Assembly: GCA_016617855.1 (NCBI GenBank)
Contig: JAECUM010003733.1
Coordinates: 62,001 to 126,000 of the forward strand
DNA from: Megalonaias nervosa
Taxonomy: Eukaryota; Mollusca; Bivalvia; Unionida; Unionidae
Reading direction: 5' to 3'
DNA length: 64,000 bases
Under the pieces are notes generated by a model. It saw only the letters and a list, made by a program, of their open reading frames with translations. It was not told where the DNA came from and did not search any database. Made by a program: the position numbers and the translations under genes. Positions 23,901-35,900 of this stretch are shown here, in pieces. How positions within the stretch are numbered: the stretch's first letter is position 1; every line of letters begins with the position of its first letter.

Positions 23901-26900
23901 ATTAACAATGTATTGATAAATCTTTACATATTATTTGGCAGTTCACACACAGCATTAAGCATTTTCATCAGTTGTAACCTTCAACAATCCCAACTTATCT
24001 TTTTTGATATGAATTTTACTACTAGACCTTGCTACATACATTGAAATCTTTTGACTATTCAGCTAATTTTCAGTGCAGAATCCCAGGTTCTGGGAGTCTT
24101 TGACAATGGCAGGTCACTATTTAAAATAACCCTTTTCTAGCAAACCTTCTTCAGAGAACATACACAGTTAAGCAGAGGAAAGTTAACATTTTTATTCTGT
24201 AAATTAAAAAGAGTTACTGCAGTTTATATGCATTTTCATTGTTGTATTTGTTTCTAGTGATACATTCTGTGGTTTAGTATTGGTCATATGTATAAATCAG
24301 ATGCTCTATGAGAGTCTCAAATTAGGAATAGTTCTTGATTTTAAAAATGTGTTTTCTAAACCAAAATGTTTGTTAATTCTGTTAAGTAATGTTCATGAGT
24401 GAAACTTAACAATGACTTTTTCCAGGAAAACCCCCAGAAAATACATGGAAATTTTTGTTTCAAAAAGTGGGGTGGGGGAACCTGGTTGGTTGACAGCATT
24501 GACAGCTGTAGTTTCTCTTGTGTAGATCCACTGGTTCAGTATCTTCAACTCCTTCATGATGGTGATTTTCCTGGTTGGGCTCGTTAGCATGATCCTGATG
24601 AGGACACTCCGCAAGGACTATGCTCGTTACAGCAAAGAGGATGACATGGATGACATGGTCAGTGCCATCTAAGGTTTTCTTTAACAAAATATTTTTGTTT
24701 GAAACATTGTCACTTTGTAATGATAAAAAGAGCTAACTTTACACATTATCAGATTCAGAGTTCAATCTTGGACACACTCTTTGATGATTGGCACACAGAT
24801 TTTGATAATGGCCCTTTGCAATTTGATAGAACCATCATTATAGCGCAAATTGAAAAAATGGCTTTATGAATTTTGTACATTGATGTGAATAGATCTGATT
24901 CTAGCTCTGCTGGATAAAGACCAGGTGAGTTTATATGATGGCCTGTTGTCTGTCATCTGTACATCCATTAGCACAAGTTTGTTCTTAATACTCATGAAAC
25001 TACACATTTGTCTCAAGGTCTAGGTGCTCTTAAATGAAAATGATGCCACTTTGATATCCATTATGGCTGCCATACTGCCCATTTTGAATTTCTCTGATAA
25101 AATCTTCTCAAGATGGCTGCATGGTGGCCATATTGAATGTCCATTTTCATTTATGACCATCCACAGACCATAAGAAGTCATCATGTGAAAACCCAGTGTT
25201 GACATGGTTTTCTGCTTTGGAGAAGTAGCAGTAACAAGATTTTCAAGATGGCTGTCATGATGGCCAAGCAAGATTTCATATTGGCACCATTTTCATTATG
25301 ACCAATTTTAGCAACTTTAGAGTAGTAATAAAAAGATCATTAAGATGGCTGATGTGGTTGGCCAGATTTATATGAGATCAGCACCATTTTCATTTGTAAA
25401 CTTTGTTGTCACTACTCCTCCTCAATGGTCAAATTGTTATGGGGTTTTCATCAGAAGACTTCTTGCATTGTCTTGTTGGTCCTGTGCTGATGTAAAATGC
25501 AGTCAGACCACCATGGCAGCCATCTTGAAAATCTTGTTATAACTTTTTTGTTGCAGTTGCAACTAGATTAAGTTTAGTCTTTCAAAAGAAAGGTCTGGAT
25601 TTTGCTGTTGCTGATAACATTTATCAACAGGTGCTTTAGTGACTTGGAGAAGGTAAAATCGGGTGAAATGGGAAAAGATCCTAATACTCATCTGTTTCAT
25701 CTAAGGAGTGATCTGGCTAAAGAATTCAAAAAGACATGTTCACAAGGGTGTATCAAATACAGCTTTGCTTAACTATGAGAAACATTTTGCAAATATCAAA
25801 GAGCAGTTTTTCATACTCTAATACTGTCCTGTCCAGATTTCCACATGATCAGGTGTCAGTTTTGTCAGTGTTTGGAACTTGGGGTATAAGGCTGGATGAC
25901 AAGCTAGATGTACTATTGAACAGCTTTAGGGTTGATGTAACACATGAGAGGTTAAATCTGAACCACTTGTTGAAGCTGAAAAAAACCAAAGCAGATTGTT
26001 TTAAGATGAGCAACCTAGTTGTAAATGCAGCTTAACCAAGAGACATCTGTAATGTACTTTGGAGTCTCCTGCACAAATACCACTCAGACAGGATTCTAAA
26101 TCCGTTGAAATTAACAGCACTAGGATTTGTTCTTCCTATAAACATAGAAGACTGAAAGGATTAGAGTCCAAAATTTGCTATAGACTGTTTTAAAAAAAAA
26201 GTCTTCAGAGCCTTCTTACTGTCAAAATTGAAGGCCCAGACTTTAAGGACTTCTCTTTGAAGAAGCCATAACAATTTGGAAAGGTGAGATGGCAAGGAGG
26301 ATCTTTAATCCTTTTCTGAGAAAGCTGAGTTACCAGTAGTGACGCTTATCTTGCTGATAACTACTGTACATAAGTTGATTTCTAGAAGTTGCAGCTGAGT
26401 TGAACTTTCATTTGATACATATTATCACAGTTGCTCTCAATACTGTGCATGCATAGTCTTAGCTATGCTTGAAGAGTCACTCTTAAGTGATGGACATATG
26501 ATACAGAGGTCAGTGTCGTAAAATAAGTCTTGTGACTTAAAAAGATGCCAGTCTTATAGTACAGAAAACTTTGCAGTCAACAATAGAGAGATAACATTGA
26601 TTCATAGCGGATTCCTATGTTACCGGAATATTGGGAAATAATGTGGAGAAAGAATAGGTTCCTGACCAGGAAGAGCTCTTTAATTGTGCAAATATTGACC
26701 AAAAAGCCACAGAAAAAGGAATTTTCAGCTGCCACTTGATCCGAAAAAAATCGGTAATTGAGACATAATCAAACAGATTCGAGGTTAAATTTATTGAGTT
26801 CTTACCTTAATTCTTGGAGTTTGCTGAACTCTTAGTCAGATGTGATACAATTGCTGTAATTTATCATTTGGATGCTTGCCCTAAACATTTGCATAGTCAT

Positions 26901-29900
26901 TCCAAGTGCTCATATGATTGGATTAGTCAAGTAGACTCATTACCTCTTTGTTTGCAGAATACAAATATCTTTGTGTAAAAATTATGAAGACCAGTCTAGT
27001 GTCACAAAATGCAAACATGGCTGCAAAGTTTGATTTTGGTATTCGTAAGAGAAAAATAATTAAGTTTTTCTTACCTTATTCCCCTATCCATAGGTAAAGT
27101 TAATAAAAATGTATTGTGATAAGTCTTTGCCTATTACTTGGTAGTTCTCACTAGGATATGCCACCACCAACATGCCTTTGTGATGAATTTTATCCCCAGA
27201 CCTTGCTAAATACTTAAGGGATGGTTCCAACACTAAAATTTTGGGACCCACATCCTTGGAATTGGAAATTTTTATAGCGAAATAAATATTGGTGGGGTGT
27301 GCTTAACAGATAGACATGTAGTTTCCAACCATCTCTCCCTTCTCACTTGTAAATTTTATTGCCGTTTGCTTTCAGATGTCACTTTATTGCAGACTAAAAA
27401 ATGAATGTTATAAGGGTTTATTGTATAGTGTAAATGAAAACTTGTTATATGATTGTGTTGTTGATTTTGTAGAGAAGTTACTTTCTTCAGTTGCAGCATT
27501 AGTTGAAGTTGTTGTTGTTCTTTTGGTTATTTCAAGATTTGATTTTTAATACATTGAATGTTGTTAAATTTTACAGGAAAAGGATCTCGGAGATGAGTAT
27601 GGTTGGAAACAAGTCCATGGGGACGTATTCAGACCTGCATCTCACCCAATGCTCTTCTCAGCTCTCATTGGCACAGGCTACCACATTTCTGTCGTGTCTC
27701 TTTGTTGTATTATCTTTTCCATGATTGGGGAACTCTATACAGAGTGAGTACTAAACCTGAATTGAAAAATAAATAATTATGCCAAAGCTGCGAACTAATC
27801 AAATATTAAATTATGTACCAGTTCTTGTAGTGATGATATTTAATGAACCCTGATTTCTGACATTTTTTTTGTGTGAATTTAACTTCTGTCTGAATGAGAG
27901 CTGGTACTATACTGCAGAATAGTCATTGCAGGTTGATTTCTTCTAAAAACTGGTGAAAGAGGCCTTAGTAATGAGGCCATTTAAAATAGGTGATTGTTTT
28001 GATTACTTTAATTGCTGTACTTTGAACACATTATTGGCTATATCGTGCTGAGAAAATGGGAGCTAGGAGCCATTCCTAAAAGAAACACTGAGGCAGTCAA
28101 CCCAGGCTGGTATTTCAGCTGAGTTACCGCAGCTGCATGCTTGTTGAATGATGTATTCGCCTTCTTGGGGTTAACAGTGTTTCCTTTTGAAGCCTTTAGA
28201 TGAAAGCTCCATCCAGTTGCAGTAAATATTTATATAGAGTTGACAAGCTCAGCAGTATATAATTTATTTTTTTCAAAATAGCTGTATTTTCCTTTGTATC
28301 AGCATAGGATCTATCACATGGGTATTGATGCTTTTATCAGACCTTTAGCTCACCAGAAAGTTTAAGCTATACCTCTGGTGTCATAGTTTTTCTCAGTGCT
28401 GGCATTTGCATATGACCCTTTTAAGTCGGTATATCAGATCCTTTTTGCCTCATCAGTTATGCATGCAGTCGGAGTATTGCACATACTAAAAGTTTGTCAA
28501 TGTGATTTTTCATGCTTAATGAACATGTACACATTTTTCATTCAGATCAGTTTCTGGGACACTTGGTAGTAGTTTTGAAAATAGATGTGTACTTTCATCC
28601 TGAAGACTTCTATGCCATTACATGAAAAGTAGGTCACTGGGACCTACTTTTTATGTTTCATTTGTCACATATGCTTTTTACATTTAGGTCAGTTCGGGGG
28701 ATGCAGTTGCTTATATGGTCATGAAACTTTGTATTTAGTGCACTTAGCTAGAGTGCAACACCACAATGCCACATGTAGGTCAATGTGACTTTTCACCCTC
28801 GAGTGATTGAATACAAAATGTATCCTTTTCATGTTTAACTTTGTTTGGAGTGTTGTATCTTATAATATCAGCCCATTCCTAATTTGGGTTCTGCACTAGT
28901 AACTTCAGTTGTCAACCAGCTACAATTATCAAACTCTGTAGATGGCTTGTACTTGCAGTAAAGAATAACCCTTCAGATTTCAGGTTCCAAAGCCTTTAGA
29001 TCAAGGTAACTGATTGAAACAAGCTGAAAGAAATGTTTTTGCACAATAACTCGAGTTGTTCAGCATCTTCAGTTACCACTCTTTGTGGATAGCTTGCCCA
29101 TGGGGTAAGGAAAATCCCAATCAGTTTCGGACCCAAAAGACAAAAGATCAGGGTCGAGGTTTCCATGCTAGTGGGAAAGACAATAAGTCTGAAGGGAAGG
29201 AATACGTTTGTTCATGACCATGAAAGTGCTTAAATTTTGCAAATATTGATGAAAGTTGGGAAAAAATCTTTAGTTGCTACATCATGACAGAAGAAAGTAC
29301 ATAATTGAGTACCTGAAAGATTTGATCACAAGTTAAATTATCGAGTTACCAGATTTTCCGGAGATTGTGGAACTCTTCAGTCAATTGAGATACATTGCTG
29401 CATGGATCATTTGGTGCTTGCCTGAAATATATTTGTATAGTCAGTCCAAGTGCTTAGACTATCAGATTGGTCAAGTAGACTGATTACCCCATTGTCACTC
29501 CACATCATTAAAGTTTTTTATGTGAAAGATAAGAAGTCCAGTTAAGTATCACACTACCAAAATGTCTGCATCATTTGATCTAGGTAAATGTTAGATACAA
29601 ATAATAAAGGTTGTCTTCTCCAGTTCCCTTTTTGATCCATAAATTTAACAGAAATGTATTGTGATAATAAATTTTATTTTGCTTTATCATAAATAACTTG
29701 AACAACCCAAATTTGCATTTTCAGTGAATCTTGCTATCAGACCTTGCTAATTGTATAGAAATGTACTGTTAATTCTCCATGCAGAATATGACTGCGTTCA
29801 ATATACAATAGATGTTATGGCACCAACCAGATGTAAGCAGAGCTCAGGAAAACCACTGACTGTGTAAAATTGGCTGTGCAAGGAAACTTGCTGATGTGAA

Positions 29901-32900
29901 AAACATGCGGATTCTCACCTAGATAATAACCATGTGCATTTTCTACCCTTAACAGGCTCTGATGCAGAGCATTACTTAACCTCTAATCTGTTAACTATCG
30001 ATTACTTTTGCCTACTTGTCACGCCGGAAAATACCTTGAAGGAATCCACCTTGTTTTTTAAACAGGCACCAGTCACAAACTTTATACTAAAATTGGTTCA
30101 GCTCATGAAAATATTATGTTCAGAGTGAAGACAGCAGGTTATTAACCCTTTTAATAATAAGCTTGCATCTGGTTGTCGGTGGTTTATAGCTCAACAGGTC
30201 ATTGACCAGAAAGAGCTTACGGGATGGTCCCCATACATCCATTAATACAAGTTTGTTATTGCTTTCTCACCTGAACTACTTCTTATGATGTCTGGTTGGT
30301 CAAGTGAAGATGGTACTGATCAGATGCCCACAGCAGCCTTTTTTATAAATCTTGTTATTGCTTCTCATTCTGAATGGAAAGTCAGGACTTGAAAAGCTTG
30401 TCTCTTCTCTCCAAATGTAACGTCTCTTGTCAACATGGGGTTTTTAACAATAGATTTCTTCTGATACCTAGTTGGTTCTAAATAAAAATGTTGCCAGGCA
30501 TACATCCAGTATGACTGCCATGATAATAGTCTTAAAAGTCTTGATGTAACTACTCCCCCTGAATGGGATGATCATTAAGATGGTTTTTTCTTCAAGTCCT
30601 AAACGAAAATGGTACCAGTAGTACATTCAAGATGGCTGCCATGACACCTGTCTTAAAATTCTTGTCACTACTCCCTTGAATGAATGATCATTTTGATGTG
30701 GGGTTTTCACCAAAACACTTCAATGTCAACTTTGTCCTAAATGAACAATGTGCAAAGTTGACATCTAGTATATGTACCAGAGCAGCTGTTTTGAAAATCA
30801 TGTTATATCAGAGATAGTTTGAACACTCAGCAGTTAAAAGGAAGAAATGGTCTTCAATTCCTTAAAATTTGTTTGTAGAACAGCAGTCCCATCAAGGGAC
30901 TCTTGTTTAGTAAGAGCATTGTGATTGTTGTACTTTGTTGAGAAATGTGATGACATGGATGAGTATCTGCATCTTCGCTAACCAAGGTTCCGATAACCAT
31001 TATCTACACAGTGTTTCCCTTTATGCACATTTGTGTATCAGGGACACACGATTGAGAAAATTGACACCCACTTTTTGTTGCCATGTGGGGTTTTTTTACG
31101 CAAAGGATTTGCAAAATGCAGTCAGGATTTATTTAATATCCAATGCTTTGGATGAGGGATGGCATCATGTATACTTCAAGCATAGGCATAGTCTGGTTCC
31201 CTGTTTCGTATGCTCCCTGCGTTGCACTCCGCTATACAGAGCATACAAAACAGAGAACCAGACTAGCGTAGGTAATGTTACAACGGAGTAGCTTCCCCGT
31301 ATCTCATGAGCACTCAACGCAATTTCCATCGAGCTCAGCAAGATGTCGTCCAGATGTTTAACCTCACTGCTTGTTGCACTAGAAAGTGATCTCCAGATTA
31401 AAACAGTGTGCACTAGGAATCATTAGCCATGAAAGTGAAAGAAGCAGAACACAGAAGAGTAACTGTGGCTCTAACTTCAATGCAAATTGGAGAAAATAAT
31501 TCATTTGATTGGAATACGGCACATCCATTGGGATTACCGGTGTGACTTCTGATTGCGTGATTGCGAAGACTGCAAAAGTGAATAATCCTTTCATGACAGG
31601 GTTTAAGAATTTTAAAAAATCTGCCCTTGTTCACCACAAGATATCTGTAGAACACATTATTACACAAGACATTCTTTCACAACAAAGAAATCAGTAAACT
31701 TGCAGAAACAAATCCATTATTGGATTACAAAGTTGAGGTCATTGCAGATTTTGTTGGTTTTTAACTTTGCTGCAATGAAAGAAAGATCTAAAAGTTCAAG
31801 TGTAACTTATTAAAGAGAAGATGAATCATTAGCCTCTTTGATTTTTGGATAAATGTGTTTTAGGACGAAGTACAATGAAACCGATGATAGTACACATTTT
31901 ATGACAGGCAGTAAATTAACTGTTATTTGGTTAAAAAGATTTATTTGGCTTTTTGTATTGGCTTATATGTGATGTGTTGGTCTATAATATTGCTACAAAA
32001 AAAATTATAAGGAGACTGTTAAAAGTATGACTTTAAACTAAAAGGAAAATGAACTAATAAAACTATCTTTTGAATGGACAGTGTATTTGCGAGTAAATTG
32101 TGTGTTGGTTATTTGTATTTTTAGAGAGAGAGAGAGAGAGAGAGAGAGTATGTAGTGCAAATTGCAATATCCTATTTCAAGCTATAAAACTATGGGTCAG
32201 ATGAAAGTTTATCAGTACATATTTGACCTCCACATTTTTTATTTGACCCCCAGTTCTGACACCAAGGTTTTTTTTTTAAACCCTCAATTTTGCACCGCTA
32301 GGGGATACACTGTTTACACCTTTGCATATCGAGCAGATATTTCTGTGCTTCGGGTCTGTGAGTTTTATTATCCTCAATTTTACACCCCTAAGGGATACAT
32401 TGTTTACACATTGGCATATTGAGCAGATATTTCTGTGCTTCGGGTCTGTGAATTTTATTGGATGCGGCAGCAAGTCACTGCATCCAATCAAAATTAGATT
32501 GTTCAGATTTGAACACTGTTCTTATGTGATCGAGACAATGTGAGCACACAACTTGAATGGACTGATAAATGAGCAATTTTCCAGTGTTGGTCCGTTTTTG
32601 CACAAATACCTTACACTCAAATACACCTGTAATGGCTTCCTTCTGGTACATAGTCATATTTTCGATGTTAAACGTACAAAGTATCCTTTTTAGGTAAATT
32701 GCAACCACTGTTTTCGGAGGATGTACAGTGCATCACACTGTTGGTTAGATGTCATTACATACTAAGGGAGGCAACACATGAGATCCAATAGATGTTGCTA
32801 GGACAAAACACCAATATAGCTGTTCGATCCGCCAAGGTGTAGATAGGGTTATTGAAATCTTGGCATGCGAAGATGGAGTATCTGTTGCAATCATTCATCC

Positions 32901-35900
32901 AAGGTGGAGTGCATTTGAAAAAAACATTCCCTAAGACCTAGATAAATGGACTTCAAAAACTAAAATTGGTTCTTTTTATATGAAGATATATTTTTCTTAA
33001 GGGTAGCTTGTCGACTTTAAAATATCCTGTTTCTCAATAGCTTATTCATAAGAACATATTCAGTTAAGCAGAGTAAAGATAAGATTATTATGTAAATTTA
33101 AATGAATTGTGTTAAAATGTGTATGTATTTTAATTGTTACACTGATTTCTAGTGATGCATCCTGTAGTTTAGTACATGGTCAGAATCAGATGTTGTTGTT
33201 TTTGGGTTAATGCCATTTCTTGTTGCAAGATAGGCTATACATGGCAGCCTGTTTAACTGGTGGAAGAGGAACCTGGGAAAACTCAGATAAGAACTACGAC
33301 CCACGGGAAGCTACTGGCAGACTTTGTTGTGGGAGAGTTTCTAAATAGAAACAACATTGATTTTATAAGTGCATGTTTTCAAGGCAAAAATGTTTATTAA
33401 TTCTGTTCAGTAATGGTTACAAGTGAACCATGACAAAAAGAATTTTGTCCAGTAAAAAACTTGGAAAAGACCTGGAAATTTTTTCTAGTGTGTGGGAACC
33501 CTTTTCATTACATACCCAAACAAAACATTGCAGCTGGCTTGCATCAAGGTTAAAGAAGAAGCCTATCATTTTCAGATTCAAAAAGGTCATGGTCACATGT
33601 GAATAAAGAAAAATGGTTTCTTCACAGAAATTTAAGTTGTCTACATTTAGGACTTATTAATAGGGGAGGGGCAATAATGTGCAGTTCACAGTACTCTTGT
33701 ATTGGTATGTACTATAAGATCTGGATACATTTCTGGCCACACTTGACATTAATCCATTGCTTTTTCAGACGAGGATCCCTTCTGAGTACAGGAATATTTA
33801 TGTATGCAGCAACTTCACCTGTGAATGGATACTTTGGAGGCAGCTTATATGCCAAAATGGGAGGTGAGCAGAAATATCACCTTATTGACATTCTTTTTGT
33901 TCCCCATTTGGAAAAAGCAGGGGAATGCCAAAATCTGTTAAAGGGATGAGAAATATCATGAACAAAACGAAGTTGTCTAATTGCTTTACTATTAGAATAT
34001 TGTTTCATTAAAGAAACATACTTTAACTTAAACTGACTTAGCATTTCTCAGCTCACTTCGCATTTCAACCAGCTGAAATGTATGTCAAAAACAAGTTGAA
34101 AATGTGTCCATTTGCTTGTGTCAAAATTTGACTTCATTAGGAAAAAGACACAGTAACTATAATCCAGCTACAGCAATAAGATTTTAATTTGTGGAAAAGT
34201 GTTGATATGAGCTGCCTAGTGTGTGAGATACTCCTGAAAATTGGTCCTCTTGTTCTTAAGTGTGTTGATGACAAAATATTGACCGACTCATTGAGGAGGT
34301 CTTGCTAGGGTTGGCAGGTCTCCAATGTGCCCTTCTGAGGGACCTTTCACTCGGAAGAATGACTTCTCTGGGACTAATCCCCATCCAGCAGAAGTAGGAT
34401 CTGATTTCTTCTCAGAATTCATTTATGTGGGAATGAATTTCCTCACCCAGCTATGGACAGTTCAGGTTCCTCTGAACAGAATCTTAGAAATGCTTTCTCT
34501 CGGAGCAACTGTGTCAGAGAAGACCACTGAGGAGAGATTATCTTCTGTCACAGTACAATGGGTCCCTCTTACTCAACAGTCCAATTCTCCATCATGACGC
34601 CTGGCTCATATCAAAAGATCTATCTGCTAGGTTTGATTTTCAGTCCGAGTTGTGAGCTGCATCATTCAGGCTAGAAGGCAATGACTTCTAAGGTTCATGA
34701 TGCCAAGTGAAGAATCTTTCTATAATTGGTGCCAGCATTGATTACTGGCCAAGAATCCAGTACCATCAGTTGTCCAGGTTCCTAGTGAAATCTCAGTCTT
34801 AGTTGTGTCTCTGAAGGGGATGATGAAGATAGGCTCCTTTTGCACAGTTCAGCCTGTACATTTCTATTTTACCAAATCAAAAGGGGAAAAAAGGTTAGAA
34901 ACTTTTTTTTCCCTCTCAGAGATAAAGGGTACCATTTCATCGACCACTATCTTGAGGTGGAGCATTTACCATTTGGAAAAACTCGGTCTTGGAGCAGGCA
35001 GAAATCCCTTGATTCTGTATATATTATTTTAGTGATTCCTGCATATTTGTTGGTCATAACCATATCCTTTTTGTCATTAGTCCATATTGTTTTTATTAAT
35101 TGTTCTATTTTTTAACCAACAGGTGTACTGTCGATCACCCAAAATGTCTTTTTGTCTAATTACCCTTTATACCTGCCATTTACATTACCCATTGATCAGG
35201 AACCTTGATATTAACCTTGCCATCTCATTGCCTTTGTGAGGGTTTTTTCACTTGCTGATAGTTAACAAATCATATAACCTTTTTGTCGTGCAATATAGCT
35301 TTACCGTGCTAGTGCAGCATAATATCCCAATCAATCAATAACTCTTCCACTGTTCAAGTCTAGTTGTTGTTACTTGCCTGTGAACTCTTGGATTTTTTCA
35401 AAATGCCATCACCCAAGTTGAAAAAAGAAAAAGCACAAATTTTATGAGAATTATGCTCAGTTATTTTCTTGGCATGACAAACTCTAGACTTGGATATATG
35501 TTTGCGTTTTAGTCAGGGTGTAGGATCGATGTGTGGATGAACAGATTTAGAGAGACGAGGAAATTTCAAAAAGCACTGGAGCTATACACTTACTCAAGAG
35601 AGTCATGGCAGTAGCTCTGTTTTAAGTTTGCAGAAAATTTTACTGGTGCATTTTGTTTCTTTTTCCTTCATGTTTTTCTGGCTGAAAATGATTCTTCAGC
35701 TGTCAGTGCAGAAACCGTATTTACAGACTTTCTGGTAGAAAATAACCTGCCACTTGCCATCACTGATAAAGTTGGGACAGTCTTTCACACAGTATTTCCA
35801 GATTCAGATGTAGAGAGATGCACATGATTTCTTTCCATTTGGCATTAATCAATCAATCTTAAGAGATAAATAAATTTTTCCTTGTGATGCTATATCAATA

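Larger units (their letters stand above)
18220..24525. other. intron 5: repeat-filled
   Basis: Contains a solo LTR (18604-19503), unassigned DNA at 19510-20390, family C copy 2 (20395-21120), a YR-retroelement fragment (21240-23170), family F copy 1 (23436-24120) and family G copy 1 (24140-24490), the last touching the exon 6 acceptor. Confidence 0.5.
24658..27576. other. intron 6: repeats A and F
   Basis: Contains A3 (24900-25560), unassigned DNA at 25570-26640 (the frame at 25736-26035 is not recognised), and family F copy 2 (26640-27245). 27250-27570 shows nothing notable. Confidence 0.5.
27744..33768. other. intron 7: repeat-filled
   Basis: Unassigned at 27750-28300, diverged E-type modules 28300-29130, family F copy 3 (29205-29800), A4 (30186-30860), a 77-bp hairpin (31189-31265), a (ga) run (32123-32148), a 90-bp tandem pair (32282-32461) and family G copy 2 (33050-33520). 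31270-32120 and 32470-33040 show nothing recognisable; the short frames there have no recognised motifs. Confidence 0.5.
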
